In this document: piece after piece, positions 16,708 to 27,678 of the stretch
How positions within the stretch are numbered: position 1 is the first letter of the stretch
Layout: each line of letters starts with the position of its first letter
From: Cohnella rhizosphaerae
GTDB taxonomy: Bacteria; Bacillota; Bacilli; Paenibacillales; Paenibacillaceae
NCBI RefSeq assembly: GCF_029525575.1
Contig: NZ_JAPDIA010000008.1
Span: forward strand, 310,001 to 374,000
Length of the DNA: 64,000 nucleotides
Direction: 5' to 3'
Translations under genes and position numbers: made by a program
The notes under the pieces: generated by a model
What the model saw: the letters and a program-made list of their open reading frames with translations, nothing else
Database searches by the model: none
Told to the model about the DNA's origin: nothing

Positions 16708-17710
16708 AACAGATGAAACGACGTTGACGGCGCTTCCGGAAGGGGAGCGTTCGCTCGTCGTGTCCGATGAGGACGATGAAGGCGCTTTGAATACGTTGAC
16801 CTGGGAGATCGGCGAAGAGGCTGCGGGACAACGGATCGACAAGTTCCTCGCCGGCGCGATCGAAGACGATGCCGTGTCCCGCTCGCAAATTCAGGATTGG
16901 ATCCGCGACGGGCATGCGCAAGTGGGCGGCCAGAAGGTGAAGCCCAACGCCAGGCTGCAACCCGGCAGCGTGTTGACCCTGAACATGCCCGACGCGGCGC
17001 CGATCGAGGCGCAGCCGGAGGATATCCCGCTTAGCGTCGTCTTTGAAGACGGGGACGTCATCGTCATCGACAAGCCGCGGGGCTTCGTCGTCCATCCCGC
17101 GCCGGGGCATGCCTCGGGCACCGTCGTCAACGCGCTGCTGCATCACTGCCGCGACCTGTCCGGCATCAACGGAAGCGTTCGTCCCGGCATCGTTCATCGC
17201 ATCGACAAGGATACGTCGGGGCTGCTCATGGCGGCGAAAAACGATCTGGCGCATGCCTCGCTCGCCCGGCAGCTTAAGGATCACTCCGTCACGCGGCGCT
17301 ACACGGCGCTCGTATACGGCAACGTACCGCATGATCGCGGCACGATCGACGCGCCGATCGGGCGCGACAAGGACGACCGCAAGCTGTTCACCGTCACGGA
17401 AAAGGGAGCGAAGCGGGCCGTTACGCATTTTACCGTAATCGAACGGTTCGGGGATTACACGCTCGTCGAGCTGCAGCTCGAGACCGGACGCACCCACCAG
17501 ATCCGCGTGCATATGAAATACATCGGCCACACGATCGTCGGCGATCCTTTCTACGGCGGTCGCGCCGGCCGTACGCTGGGCATGCAGGGACAAGCGCTCC
17601 ATGCGGGCGTGCTGGGCTTCGATCATCCGCGCACCGGAGAGCGGCATTTGTTCGAAGCGCCGCTGCCAGAGGATATGGAGCATGCGCTGCATATGCTCCG
17701 CACGCGCTAG
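16667..17710 (+). CDS. rluD: RluA family pseudouridine synthase (RluD/YlyB)
   Basis: 347 residues. An acidic, poorly conserved N-terminus (about 45 residues) precedes an S4 domain (QRIDKFLAGAI...SRSQIQDWIRDGHAQVGGQKVK) and the catalytic domain, with the active-site Asp in PGIVHRIDKDTSGLLM. Other family blocks: VIDKPRGFVVHPAPGH, TRRYTALVYG, TGRTHQIRVHMKYIGHTIVGD. Probable target is 23S rRNA helix 69 (positions 1911/1915/1917 in E. coli RluD), by homology only. Translationally linked to lspA by overlap; own RBS CAGGAG. Confidence 0.92.
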   Translation: MKNQTNRANTSRSETDETTLTALPEGERSLVVSDEDDEGALNTLTWEIGEEAAGQRIDKFLAGAIEDDAVSRSQIQDWIRDGHAQVGGQKVKPNARLQPGSVLTLNMPDAAPIEAQPEDIPLSVVFEDGDVIVIDKPRGFVVHPAPGHASGTVVNALLHHCRDLSGINGSVRPGIVHRIDKDTSGLLMAAKNDLAHASLARQLKDHSVTRRYTALVYGNVPHDRGTIDAPIGRDKDDRKLFTVTEKGAKRAVTHFTVIERFGDYTLVELQLETGRTHQIRVHMKYIGHTIVGDPFYGGRAGRTLGMQGQALHAGVLGFDHPRTGERHLFEAPLPEDMEHALHMLRTR

Positions 17711-17830
17711 AATTTCTGCAAATGATCGACGGATTTGTCCATGGCGGCGAGCGGCGGATATAAGGCATATTGGTATCATGAGCAAGCGATCCCATCACAC
17801 GTCCGCCATCCGGACAAGGAGTGTCATCGA

Positions 17831-19084
17831 GTGAGCGTCGAACAATACCAAGGAACTTTTATTCAACAGCAATTCGCCGACCGCATCGGCGGCGCGAACT
17901 ACGGCAAGGATACGAACATCTACAAATTCGAAAAGATCAAGCGCGCCAAGGCTGCCGCCAAGGCCGCGTTCCCGGACATCGAGCTGATCGACCTCGGCGT
18001 CGGCGAACCCGACGAGAAGGCCGACGACGGCATCATCGCGAAGCTTGCGGAAGAAGCGGCCAAGCCGGAAAACCGCGGCTACGCCGACAACGGCATCCCC
18101 GAATTCAAGGCTGCCGCGGCGAAGTACCTGAAGGAAGTGTTCGCGGTGGACGGCATCGACCCGGTCACCGAGATCGTCCACTCGATCGGCTCCAAGCCCG
18201 CGCTCGCCATGATGCCTTCGGCGTTCATCAATCCGGGCGACGTCGCCATCATGACCGTACCGGGCTATCCGGTGCTCGGCACGCATACGAAGTATCTCGG
18301 CGGCGAAGTTTACAACGTCAAGCTCACGAAGGAAAACAACTTCCTGCCCGATCTGTCCGCCATTCCGGCGGACATCGCGAAGCGCGCCAAGCTGCTGTAC
18401 CTGAACTACCCGAACAATCCGACAGGCGCTGCGGCTACGCCCGAATTTTTCGCAGAAGTCGTCGAATGGGCGAAGAAAAACGAAGTCGTCGTCGTGCACG
18501 ACGCGCCTTACGCGGCGCTCACCTATGACGGCGTGAAGCCGCTTAGCTTCCTGTCCGTGCCTGGCGCCAAGGATGTCGGCGTCGAGCTGCACTCGCTGTC
18601 CAAGTCTTACAATATGACCGGCTGGCGGATCGGCTTCGTCGCGGGCAACCCGCTGATCGTCAAGGCGTTCAGCGACATCAAGGACAACAACGACTCCGGC
18701 CAGTTCATCGCCATCCAGAAGGCTGCCGCCTACGGCCTGGCGAATCCGTCGATCACGGAAGCGATCGCGCAGAAGTATTCGCGCCGTCACGACCTGCTGG
18801 TCGCCGCGTTGAACGAGATCGGCTTCAAGGCCGAAAAGCCGAAAGGCTCGTTCTTCCTGTACGTCGAAGCGCCGAAGGGCATCAAGGGCGGTCAACGCTT
18901 TGAGTCGGGCGAAGATTTCTCCCAATTCCTCATTCGCGAAAAGCTGATCTCTTCCGTTCCGTGGGACGACGCGGGCCACTTCGTCCGCTTCTCCGTCACG
19001 TTCCTTGCCGCGGGCGAGGAAGAAGAACGCCGCGTCATCGGCGAGATCAAGCGCCGTCTGACGGACGTCGAATTCGAATTCTAA
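17831..19084 (+). CDS. dapL: LL-diaminopimelate aminotransferase (DapL-type)
   Basis: 417 residues from GTG 17831 with AAGGAG upstream. Fold-type I PLP aminotransferase: the PLP lysine is in HSLSKSYNMTGWRIGF, other blocks are LGVGEPD, YADNGIPEFK, VPGYPVLGTHTKY, YLNYPNNPTGA. DapL converts tetrahydrodipicolinate directly to LL-diaminopimelate using glutamate, for lysine and peptidoglycan, bypassing the acyl-blocked route. The N-terminal QFADRIGGANYGKDTNIYKFEKIKRAK and GSKPALAMMPSAFINPGD resemble Paenibacillus sequences annotated as DapL; assignment within the aminotransferase family is by this recollection and not by an alignment. Own terminator follows. Confidence 0.78.
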   Translation: MSVEQYQGTFIQQQFADRIGGANYGKDTNIYKFEKIKRAKAAAKAAFPDIELIDLGVGEPDEKADDGIIAKLAEEAAKPENRGYADNGIPEFKAAAAKYLKEVFAVDGIDPVTEIVHSIGSKPALAMMPSAFINPGDVAIMTVPGYPVLGTHTKYLGGEVYNVKLTKENNFLPDLSAIPADIAKRAKLLYLNYPNNPTGAAATPEFFAEVVEWAKKNEVVVVHDAPYAALTYDGVKPLSFLSVPGAKDVGVELHSLSKSYNMTGWRIGFVAGNPLIVKAFSDIKDNNDSGQFIAIQKAAAYGLANPSITEAIAQKYSRRHDLLVAALNEIGFKAEKPKGSFFLYVEAPKGIKGGQRFESGEDFSQFLIREKLISSVPWDDAGHFVRFSVTFLAAGEEEERRVIGEIKRRLTDVEFEF

Positions 19085-19094
19085 TCGTTCGCTT

Positions 19095-19123
19095 AAGCGG
19101 GAGCCAATGTGCTCCCGCTTTTT
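19095..19123 (+). terminator. Terminator after dapL
   Basis: AAGCGGGAGC / GCTCCCGCTT, perfect stem around CAATGT, with T5 after it. Confidence 0.92.
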
Positions 19124-19124
19124 G

Positions 19125-19153
19125 TTGACAGCCCCTGTCGAAAATGAGATAAT
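19125..19153 (+). promoter_or_regulatory. Sigma-A promoter of the pyr operon
   Basis: TTGACA (19125-19130), 17-base spacer, GATAAT (19148-19153). It overlaps the T-tract of the dapL terminator and leads straight into the pyr attenuator. Confidence 0.85.
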
Positions 19154-19179
19154 AAGCGTCAATGAACCCGTACCTTTAA

Positions 19180-19325
19180 TTCAGTCCCGTGAGACTGGCA
19201 AGGTGGCGCGAATACTACGGATGAGATCCGACGCGAATCGTACTTGGACCGGCTATGCGGTCCGCTTTTCCGCCGTCATCATCTTCGTATGTCCCGACCT
19301 CCTTGGCTGCCAAGGAGGTTTTTTT
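19180..19325 (+). promoter_or_regulatory. PyrR-dependent attenuator
   Basis: The binding loop CAGTCCCGTGAGACTGGCAA (19182-19201) is the canonical PyrR RNA element. Two further hairpins follow: GGACCG/CGGTCC (19246-19263) and the terminator ACCTCCTTGG / CCAAGGAGGT (19297-19319) with T7. When UMP-loaded PyrR binds the loop the terminator forms; otherwise transcription enters pyrR. The descending arm of the terminator contains AAGGAGG, so the hairpin also hides a ribosome binding site. Confidence 0.92.
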
Positions 19326-19356
19326 GATGCCGTCTTACCGAGGAGGAGGCGCACCC

Positions 19357-19926
19357 GTGCAGGAATCCCCGAACATCATTATGGACGAGGCCGCCATCCG
19401 CAGGGCGCTGACGCGGATCGCGCACGAGATTTTGGAGAAAAACAAAGGGATCGAAGGCTGCGCCATCGTCGGCATCCGGACGCGGGGCGTGTACCTGGCC
19501 CGAAGGATCGCCGAGCGGATTCGCGAGATCGAAGGGAGTCCGATCGCGGCATGCGAGCTTGATATCACGCGCTACCGCGACGATCGCCCGCTCGCGGACG
19601 CGGCGTCCCCCGGCGTCGTATGCAGCGACGGAGACCGCTCGTTCGACGTGAAGGACAAGCGAATCATCCTGTTCGACGACGTGCTCTATACGGGCCGCAC
19701 GATCCGGGCGGCGATGGACGCGCTGATGGATTGCGGACGGCCGCAGTCGATCCAGCTGGCCGTGCTCGTGGACCGCGGACATCGCGAACTGCCGATTCGG
19801 CCGGACTACGTCGGCAAAAACGTGCCGACGTCGAAGCACGAACAGATCGAGGTGTCGCTGACGGAGATCGACGGCGACGACCGGGTGATGATCAAGCACC
19901 CGCGGGAAGCGGAAATCGGAGGCTGA
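19357..19926 (+). CDS. pyrR: Bifunctional pyr operon RNA-binding attenuator / uracil phosphoribosyltransferase PyrR
   Basis: 189 residues from GTG 19357 (RBS AGGAGGAGG). An in-frame ATG 19327, served by the AAGGAGG inside the terminator, would add ten residues. DEAAIRRALTRIAHEILEKNKG and VGIRTRGVYLARRIAERI match the family; the PRPP motif is IILFDDVLYTGRTIRAAMDAL, and RGHRELPIRPDYVGKNVPTS is the conserved RNA-binding/active-site end. It senses UMP/UTP and controls the attenuator just upstream, thereby the whole pyr operon. Confidence 0.95.
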   Translation: MQESPNIIMDEAAIRRALTRIAHEILEKNKGIEGCAIVGIRTRGVYLARRIAERIREIEGSPIAACELDITRYRDDRPLADAASPGVVCSDGDRSFDVKDKRIILFDDVLYTGRTIRAAMDALMDCGRPQSIQLAVLVDRGHRELPIRPDYVGKNVPTSKHEQIEVSLTEIDGDDRVMIKHPREAEIGG

Positions 19927-19979
19927 ACGTCTCGTAACGGGCTGAGCTGCCCAACTAGCAAAAGGAGGAAGAACATCCT

Positions 19980-21299
19980 TTGACGACGACCTGGATACTT
20001 AACGGACTTACGATCGATTCCGAGACCGGACTTACGGTCAAGAAGCACTTGAAGCTGGACGACGGCCTGGTCGCCGAATGGCTCGACGGTTCCGCCGAGC
20101 CGGACGTGGACGGCGCGGAAGTGATCGATGCGAATGGCAAGCTCGTATCGCCCGGATTGATCGACATGCACGTGCACCTGCGAGAGCCGGGCTTCGAACA
20201 TAAAGAAACGATCGCGACCGGCGCGGCGTCGGCGGCGAAGGGCGGCTTCACGACGATCGCCTGCATGCCGAACACGCGGCCCGTCATCGACACGCCGGAC
20301 ACGGTGAAGCTGGTGTCGGACAAGGCCGGGGCCGCTTGCGGCGTGCGCGTCCTGCCGTATGCGGCGATCACCAAAAACGAGCTCGGCCGCGAGCTGACCG
20401 ACTTCGAGGCGCTTAAAAACGCGGGCGCGATCGGCTTCACCGACGACGGCGTCGGCGTACAAAACGCGCAAATGATGAAAAACGCGATGGCGCTGGCGAA
20501 GTCGCTCGACATGCCGATCATCGCGCACTGCGAGGACGATTCGCTCGTCGTGGGCGCGGCGGTTAGCGAGGGCGCTTTCGCGAAGAAGCACGGCCTGAAG
20601 GGGATCCCGAACGAATCCGAAGCGATCCATGTTGGACGGGATATCCTGCTCTCGGAAGCGACCGGCGTGCATTATCACGTCTGCCACGTCAGCACCGAGC
20701 AGTCGATCCGGCTCATCAAGCTGGGCAAGTCGGTCGGCGTAAACGTCACCGCGGAGGTTTGTCCGCATCACCTCTTGCTGTCGGACGAGGATATTCCGGA
20801 CAGCATGGACGCCAACTGGAAAATGAACCCGCCGCTGCGCACGCCGCGCGACGTGGAGGCTTGCATCAAGGCGCTCGAGGAAGGGACGATCGACATCATC
20901 GTCACCGACCACGCGCCGCACAGCGAGGAAGAGAAGGCGAAGGGCATGGAGCGCGCGCCGTTCGGCATCGTCGGCTTCGAGACGGCGTTCCCGCTGCTGT
21001 ATACGAAGTTCGTCAAGACCGGCCGCTGGACGCTCGGGTTCCTGCTCAGCCGGATGACGAGCGATCCGGCGCGGGTGTTCGGCTTGAACGCCGGCAAGCT
21101 CGAAGTCGGTGCGCCGGCCGATATCACGCTGATCGATCTGGACGGCGAACGCGAGGTCGATCCGGCGGGCTTCCTGACGAAGGGACGCAATACGCCATTT
21201 ACGGGCTGGAAGCTCGCGGGCTGGCCCGTGCGGACGATGGTCGGCGGCAAGACGGTCTGGAGCGAAAAGCAAGGCATACTTAAGAGCAGCGAGGAGTGA
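19980..21299 (+). CDS. pyrC: Dihydroorotase PyrC
   Basis: 439 residues, TTG start at 19980 after AGGAGG. Type I dihydroorotase of the amidohydrolase superfamily, cyclising carbamoyl-aspartate to dihydroorotate. Metal ligands in DMHVHLREPGFEHKE, further His in AHCEDD, HVCHVSTEQS and the catalytic Asp in VTDHAPHS; GVGVQNAQMM is also conserved. It directly follows pyrR; the usual pyrB (aspartate carbamoyltransferase) is not between them. Confidence 0.95.
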   Translation: MTTTWILNGLTIDSETGLTVKKHLKLDDGLVAEWLDGSAEPDVDGAEVIDANGKLVSPGLIDMHVHLREPGFEHKETIATGAASAAKGGFTTIACMPNTRPVIDTPDTVKLVSDKAGAACGVRVLPYAAITKNELGRELTDFEALKNAGAIGFTDDGVGVQNAQMMKNAMALAKSLDMPIIAHCEDDSLVVGAAVSEGAFAKKHGLKGIPNESEAIHVGRDILLSEATGVHYHVCHVSTEQSIRLIKLGKSVGVNVTAEVCPHHLLLSDEDIPDSMDANWKMNPPLRTPRDVEACIKALEEGTIDIIVTDHAPHSEEEKAKGMERAPFGIVGFETAFPLLYTKFVKTGRWTLGFLLSRMTSDPARVFGLNAGKLEVGAPADITLIDLDGEREVDPAGFLTKGRNTPFTGWKLAGWPVRTMVGGKTVWSEKQGILKSSEE

Positions 21300-21304
21300 T
21301 CGGG

Positions 21305-22437
21305 ATGCAAGCGAGACTTTTACTTGAAGACGGCACCCTGTTTACGGGACAATCGTTCGGCGCAGAGGGCGCTTCGGTCGGCGAAGTCGTATTTAATACA
21401 GGCATCACAGGATACCAGGAGGTCATCTCGGACCCTTCCTACTGCGGGCAGATCGTCACGATGACGTTCCCCCCTGATCGGCAACTACGGCATCACGCGC
21501 GACGACTTCGAGTCGGTGCGCCCGTTCATACACGGCTTCGTCACCCGCCGCTACGAGGAAGTGCCGAGCAACTGGCGCGCCCAGGATTCCCTCGGCCATC
21601 TTCTTAAAGAGTACGGCATCATCGGCATCAGCGAAGTCGATACCCGGATGCTGACTAGGATCATTCGCCGCCACGGCGTCATGAAGGGGATTCTGACGAC
21701 GGGCAGCGAGCGCGTCGAAGAGCTGCAGGAGCGCATGGGCGCGACGCCGCTGCCGCGCAACCAGGTCGCCTGGACGTCCACCAAAAACGTATTTTCGAGC
21801 CCGGGCACCAAAGAACGCATCGTGCTGATCGATTACGGCGCGAAAAGCGGCATCCTGCGCGAGCTGACGCAGCGCAGCTGCGACGTCATCGTCGTGCCGC
21901 ACAATACGACGGCCGACGAGATCCGCCGTCTGCATCCCGACGGCATCCAGCTGTCCAACGGCCCCGGCGATCCCAAGGACGTGCCGGAATCGGTCGAGAC
22001 GGTCCGCCAGCTGCTCGGCGAATATCCGATCTTCGGCATCTGTCTCGGGCACCAGCTGTTCGCCCTGGCATGCGGCGCGGACACCGAAAAGCTGAAGTTC
22101 GGCCACCGCGGCGGCAACCACCCGGTCAAGGATCTGGAATCCGGCCGCTGCTATATTACTTCGCAAAACCACGGCTATACGGTCAAGGAAGCGTCCGTCG
22201 CGGGCACCGACCTCGTCGTGACGCATATCAACAATAACGACAAGACGATCGAAGGCCTGAAGCACGCCAAGTACCCGGCCTTCAGCGTCCAGTACCATCC
22301 GGAAGCCGCTCCCGGTCCGTTCGACAACAGCTACCTGTTCGACCAGTTCCTGGAGTCGATCCGCGCGCACAAGCTGAATAACCCCGAACGCCCGCGGCAA
22401 GCGCAACTGTCGGAGATGCTGAGAGGAGAACTGCATT

Positions 22438-22451
<14 letters not shown>
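21305..22451 (+). CDS. carA: Carbamoyl-phosphate synthase small chain CarA (frame broken at a C-run)
   Basis: Glutamine amidotransferase subunit that passes ammonia to CarB. ATG 21305 follows GAGGAG. With five C instead of the C6 at 21469-21474 the frame continues TMTFPLIGNYGITRDDFESVRPF and gives about 381 residues. The class I GATase triad is intact: Cys in FGICLGHQLFAL, His and Glu in YHPEAAPGPFDNS. It overlaps carB by 14 bases. The role (pyrimidine versus arginine) is given by the pyr operon context. Confidence 0.95.
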
Positions 22452-25654
<3,203 letters not shown>

Positions 25655-25782
25655 TAATAGCGCGCCATGCCCGGTCTTCCGCCAGCTTCATCGGCGGCGG
25701 ATCGGGCTTCTATATGGGCGAAGGCAGGCAAAAAAGCTTTAAAGGGACGTTCAAAACCGAAACGGGAAGGCGGAAGAAGACG

Positions 25783-26526
25783 ATGACGTTAACGCTGACG
25801 CGCGAAGAAGCGGCGGGCAGGATCATGGTCGGGCTGGACAAGCCCGACGCCCAGTCCGCGCTGCAACTGGCAGGCAGGCTCGAAGGCACGGGCTGCTGGG
25901 TTAAAGTGGGCATGGAGCTGTTTTACGCCGCCGGCCACGAGATCGTGCAGGAACTGAAAAACCGCGGCTTCAAGATCTTCCTCGACCTGAAAATGCACGA
26001 CATCCCGAACACGGTGCGCGGCGGCGCGCGCAGCATCGCGCGTATGGGCGTGGACATGTTCAACGTGCATGCGGCCGGCGGCAGTGCGATGATGCAAGCG
26101 GCGATGCAGGGCGTCGGCGAGGCGGTGGCGGCTGGCGAAGCGCAAGCGGCGCCGCTCGTCATCGCCGTCACGCAGCTGACGAGCACGAGCCGGGAGACGC
26201 TGAACGGCGAGATCGGCATCGCGGGCAGCGTAGAGGAGGCTGTCGTGCGCTACGCCGTGCTGGCGAAGCATGCGGGTCTGCAAGGCGTCGTCGCCTCGCC
26301 GCTCGAGGTGGAGGCCATCAAAGCGGCATGCGGCGAGGGCTTCCTTGCCGTGACGCCGGGCATCCGCCCGGCCGGCGCGGCGCTCGGCGATCAGGCGCGC
26401 GTCACGACGCCGCGGGAAGCGGTCGATGGCGGCTCCGACTATCTCGTCATCGGCCGTCCGATCGTTGCCGCGCCGGATCCGGCGCAGGCGTTGGAATCCA
26501 TATTGAAGGAGCTGACCGAAGCATGA
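25783..26526 (+). CDS. pyrF: Orotidine 5'-phosphate decarboxylase PyrF
   Basis: 247 residues, ATG 25783. TIM barrel that converts OMP to UMP. The catalytic DxKxxD array is IFLDLKMHDIPNTV; the N-terminal RIMVGLDKPD and the phosphate-binding VTPGIRPAG and YLVIGRPI are present. The 128 bases before it (25655-25782) hold a GC-rich imperfect hairpin (GCCCG...CGGGC, about 25668-25724) without a T-tract, so probably not a terminator. Overlaps pyrE by 4 bases. Confidence 0.95.
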   Translation: MTLTLTREEAAGRIMVGLDKPDAQSALQLAGRLEGTGCWVKVGMELFYAAGHEIVQELKNRGFKIFLDLKMHDIPNTVRGGARSIARMGVDMFNVHAAGGSAMMQAAMQGVGEAVAAGEAQAAPLVIAVTQLTSTSRETLNGEIGIAGSVEEAVVRYAVLAKHAGLQGVVASPLEVEAIKAACGEGFLAVTPGIRPAGAALGDQARVTTPREAVDGGSDYLVIGRPIVAAPDPAQALESILKELTEA

Positions 26527-27176
26527 GCGAATCCGTTAACCTTGCGCAGCTGCCGTCCGTCATCGCGGGCGCGCTGCTCGACATCGGCGCCGTATCGCTG
26601 CGCCCCCAAGACCCGTTTACTTGGACGAGCGGCATCAAGTCGCCGATCTACTGCGACAACCGGCTGACGATGTCCTACCCGGCGATTCGCCGCACGATCG
26701 CGGAAGGCTTCGCGGCGGTCATCCGCGACAAATATCCGGACTGCGAGGCCGTCGCCGGCATCGCGACCGGCGGCATTCCGCATGCGGCGTGGATCGCCGA
26801 CATCCTCGGCCTGCCGATGCTGTACGTGCGGGACAAGGCCAAGGGCCACGGCAAGACGAACCAGATCGAAGGTCACTTCAAGCCGGGACAAAAGGTCGTG
26901 CTGATCGAGGATCTGATCTCCACCGGCGGAAGTTCGCTCAAGGCCGCTATCGCCGTGCGCGACGCGGGCTGCGAGGTACAGGGCGTCATCGCGATTTTCA
27001 CGTACCAGTTCCAAAATGCGCTGGACGCGTTCGCGGCCGAGTCCGTGCCGCTCGATACGCTGTCGAGCTACGGCGCGCTTATCGACGTCGCGCTTGCGCG
27101 CGGAGCGGTCCGCGAGCAGGACGTGGCGTTGCTGCAGGAGTGGCGCAAGGACCCGAAGGCGTTCGTCTGGGAGTAA
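26523..27176 (+). CDS. pyrE: Orotate phosphoribosyltransferase PyrE
   Basis: 217 residues; its ATG overlaps the pyrF stop (ATGA), so translation is probably coupled. It joins orotate and PRPP to OMP. The PRPP-binding motif is VVLIEDLISTGGSSLKAA; other blocks are FTWTSGIKSPIYCDNR, AGIATGGIPHAAWIA and the flexible-loop YVRDKAKGHGKTNQIEG. Last gene of the pyr operon, followed by a strong terminator. Confidence 0.96.
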   Translation: MSESVNLAQLPSVIAGALLDIGAVSLRPQDPFTWTSGIKSPIYCDNRLTMSYPAIRRTIAEGFAAVIRDKYPDCEAVAGIATGGIPHAAWIADILGLPMLYVRDKAKGHGKTNQIEGHFKPGQKVVLIEDLISTGGSSLKAAIAVRDAGCEVQGVIAIFTYQFQNALDAFAAESVPLDTLSSYGALIDVALARGAVREQDVALLQEWRKDPKAFVWE

Positions 27177-27179
27177 AAC

Positions 27180-27218
27180 AATAGGTGGAACAGCCCTTCG
27201 CTGCTCCACCTATTTTTA
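27180..27218 (+). terminator. Terminator of the pyr operon
   Basis: TAGGTGGA(A)CAGC pairs with GCTG-CTCCACCTA around CCTTC, followed by TTTTTATT. Confidence 0.9.
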
Positions 27219-27252
27219 TTGTTATCCAAATACATCGTCCGGATTAATCTCG

Positions 27253-27357
27253 ACCTTTCTTTGTCGTTGATTCAAATTGCGCTCGCAAGGTTAATGAACA
27301 TCAATACGGTGCAAACGCGAAGGCTTGAACGAATAGATAACAACGACAAAGAGAGGT
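27253..27357 (+). promoter_or_regulatory. Long-range stem that could mask the RBS of the next gene
   Basis: ACCTTTCTTTGTCGTT (27253-27268) is complementary to AACGACAAAGAGAGGT (27342-27357) over 16 pairs with one G-U, separated by 73 bases. The 3' arm contains AGAGAGGT, the ribosome binding site of the gene starting at 27368. If both arms are in one transcript the RBS would be sequestered. Whether transcription starts before 27253 is not visible. Confidence 0.5.
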
Positions 27358-27367
27358 TGATTGAATC

Positions 27368-27613
27368 ATGAACACCGACATCTACCAACAACTGCTGACC
27401 GAGACCGAGGATCTGCTCTACCGGGTGCGCATTTACGACCGGGACATGGTTCACACCGACGAAATTATCGAGATGGATCAGACGCATGAGATGATCAGCA
27501 GCTTGCGTTGGATGGGCGAGAGCGAGATGTTCCGCACCAAAGCGATCGAGAAGCTCATCCGGATGCGTCACCGCCTGATGACGATGATGGAAGATCTGCT
27601 TTTCACGGCTTAA
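27368..27613 (+). CDS. Small protein of unknown function (81 residues)
   Basis: Not recognised. ATG 27368 follows AGAGAGGTTG. The sequence is predicted to be almost wholly helical, with two charged helices (YQQLLTETEDLLYRVRIYDRDM and FRTKAIEKLIRMRHRLMTMMEDLLF) joined by DEIIEMDQTHEMISSLRWMG; no signal peptide or membrane segment. It is between the pyr terminator and a bidirectional terminator, so monocistronic. The RBS lies in one arm of a long inverted repeat, which suggests translational or antisense control. Codon use is like that of its neighbours, so I consider it a real gene. Confidence 0.7.
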   Translation: MNTDIYQQLLTETEDLLYRVRIYDRDMVHTDEIIEMDQTHEMISSLRWMGESEMFRTKAIEKLIRMRHRLMTMMEDLLFTA

Positions 27614-27627
27614 TCTTAATAAAAATG

Positions 27628-27675
27628 AAAAACAAGCGGGTCCAGCGGATTCACCGGGCCGGCTTGTTTTTTTTT
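27628..27675. terminator. Bidirectional terminator between convergent genes
   Basis: ACAAGCGGGTCC (27632-27643) pairs with GGGCCGGCTTGT (27656-27667); A-rich on the left and T9 on the right, so it can serve the gene ending at 27613 and the minus-strand gene ending at 27679. Confidence 0.88.
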
Positions 27676-27678
27676 GCA

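Noticed and set aside
17795..19162. Antisense frame of 455 codons opposite dapL
   Set aside because: Shadow of a strongly biased gene; it even covers the dapL terminator and the pyr promoter.
27272..27678. Extension of the propeller gene to 27272
   Set aside because: That extension reads through the bidirectional terminator and antisense to the 81-residue gene; correcting the T8 run gives a natural stop at 27679.
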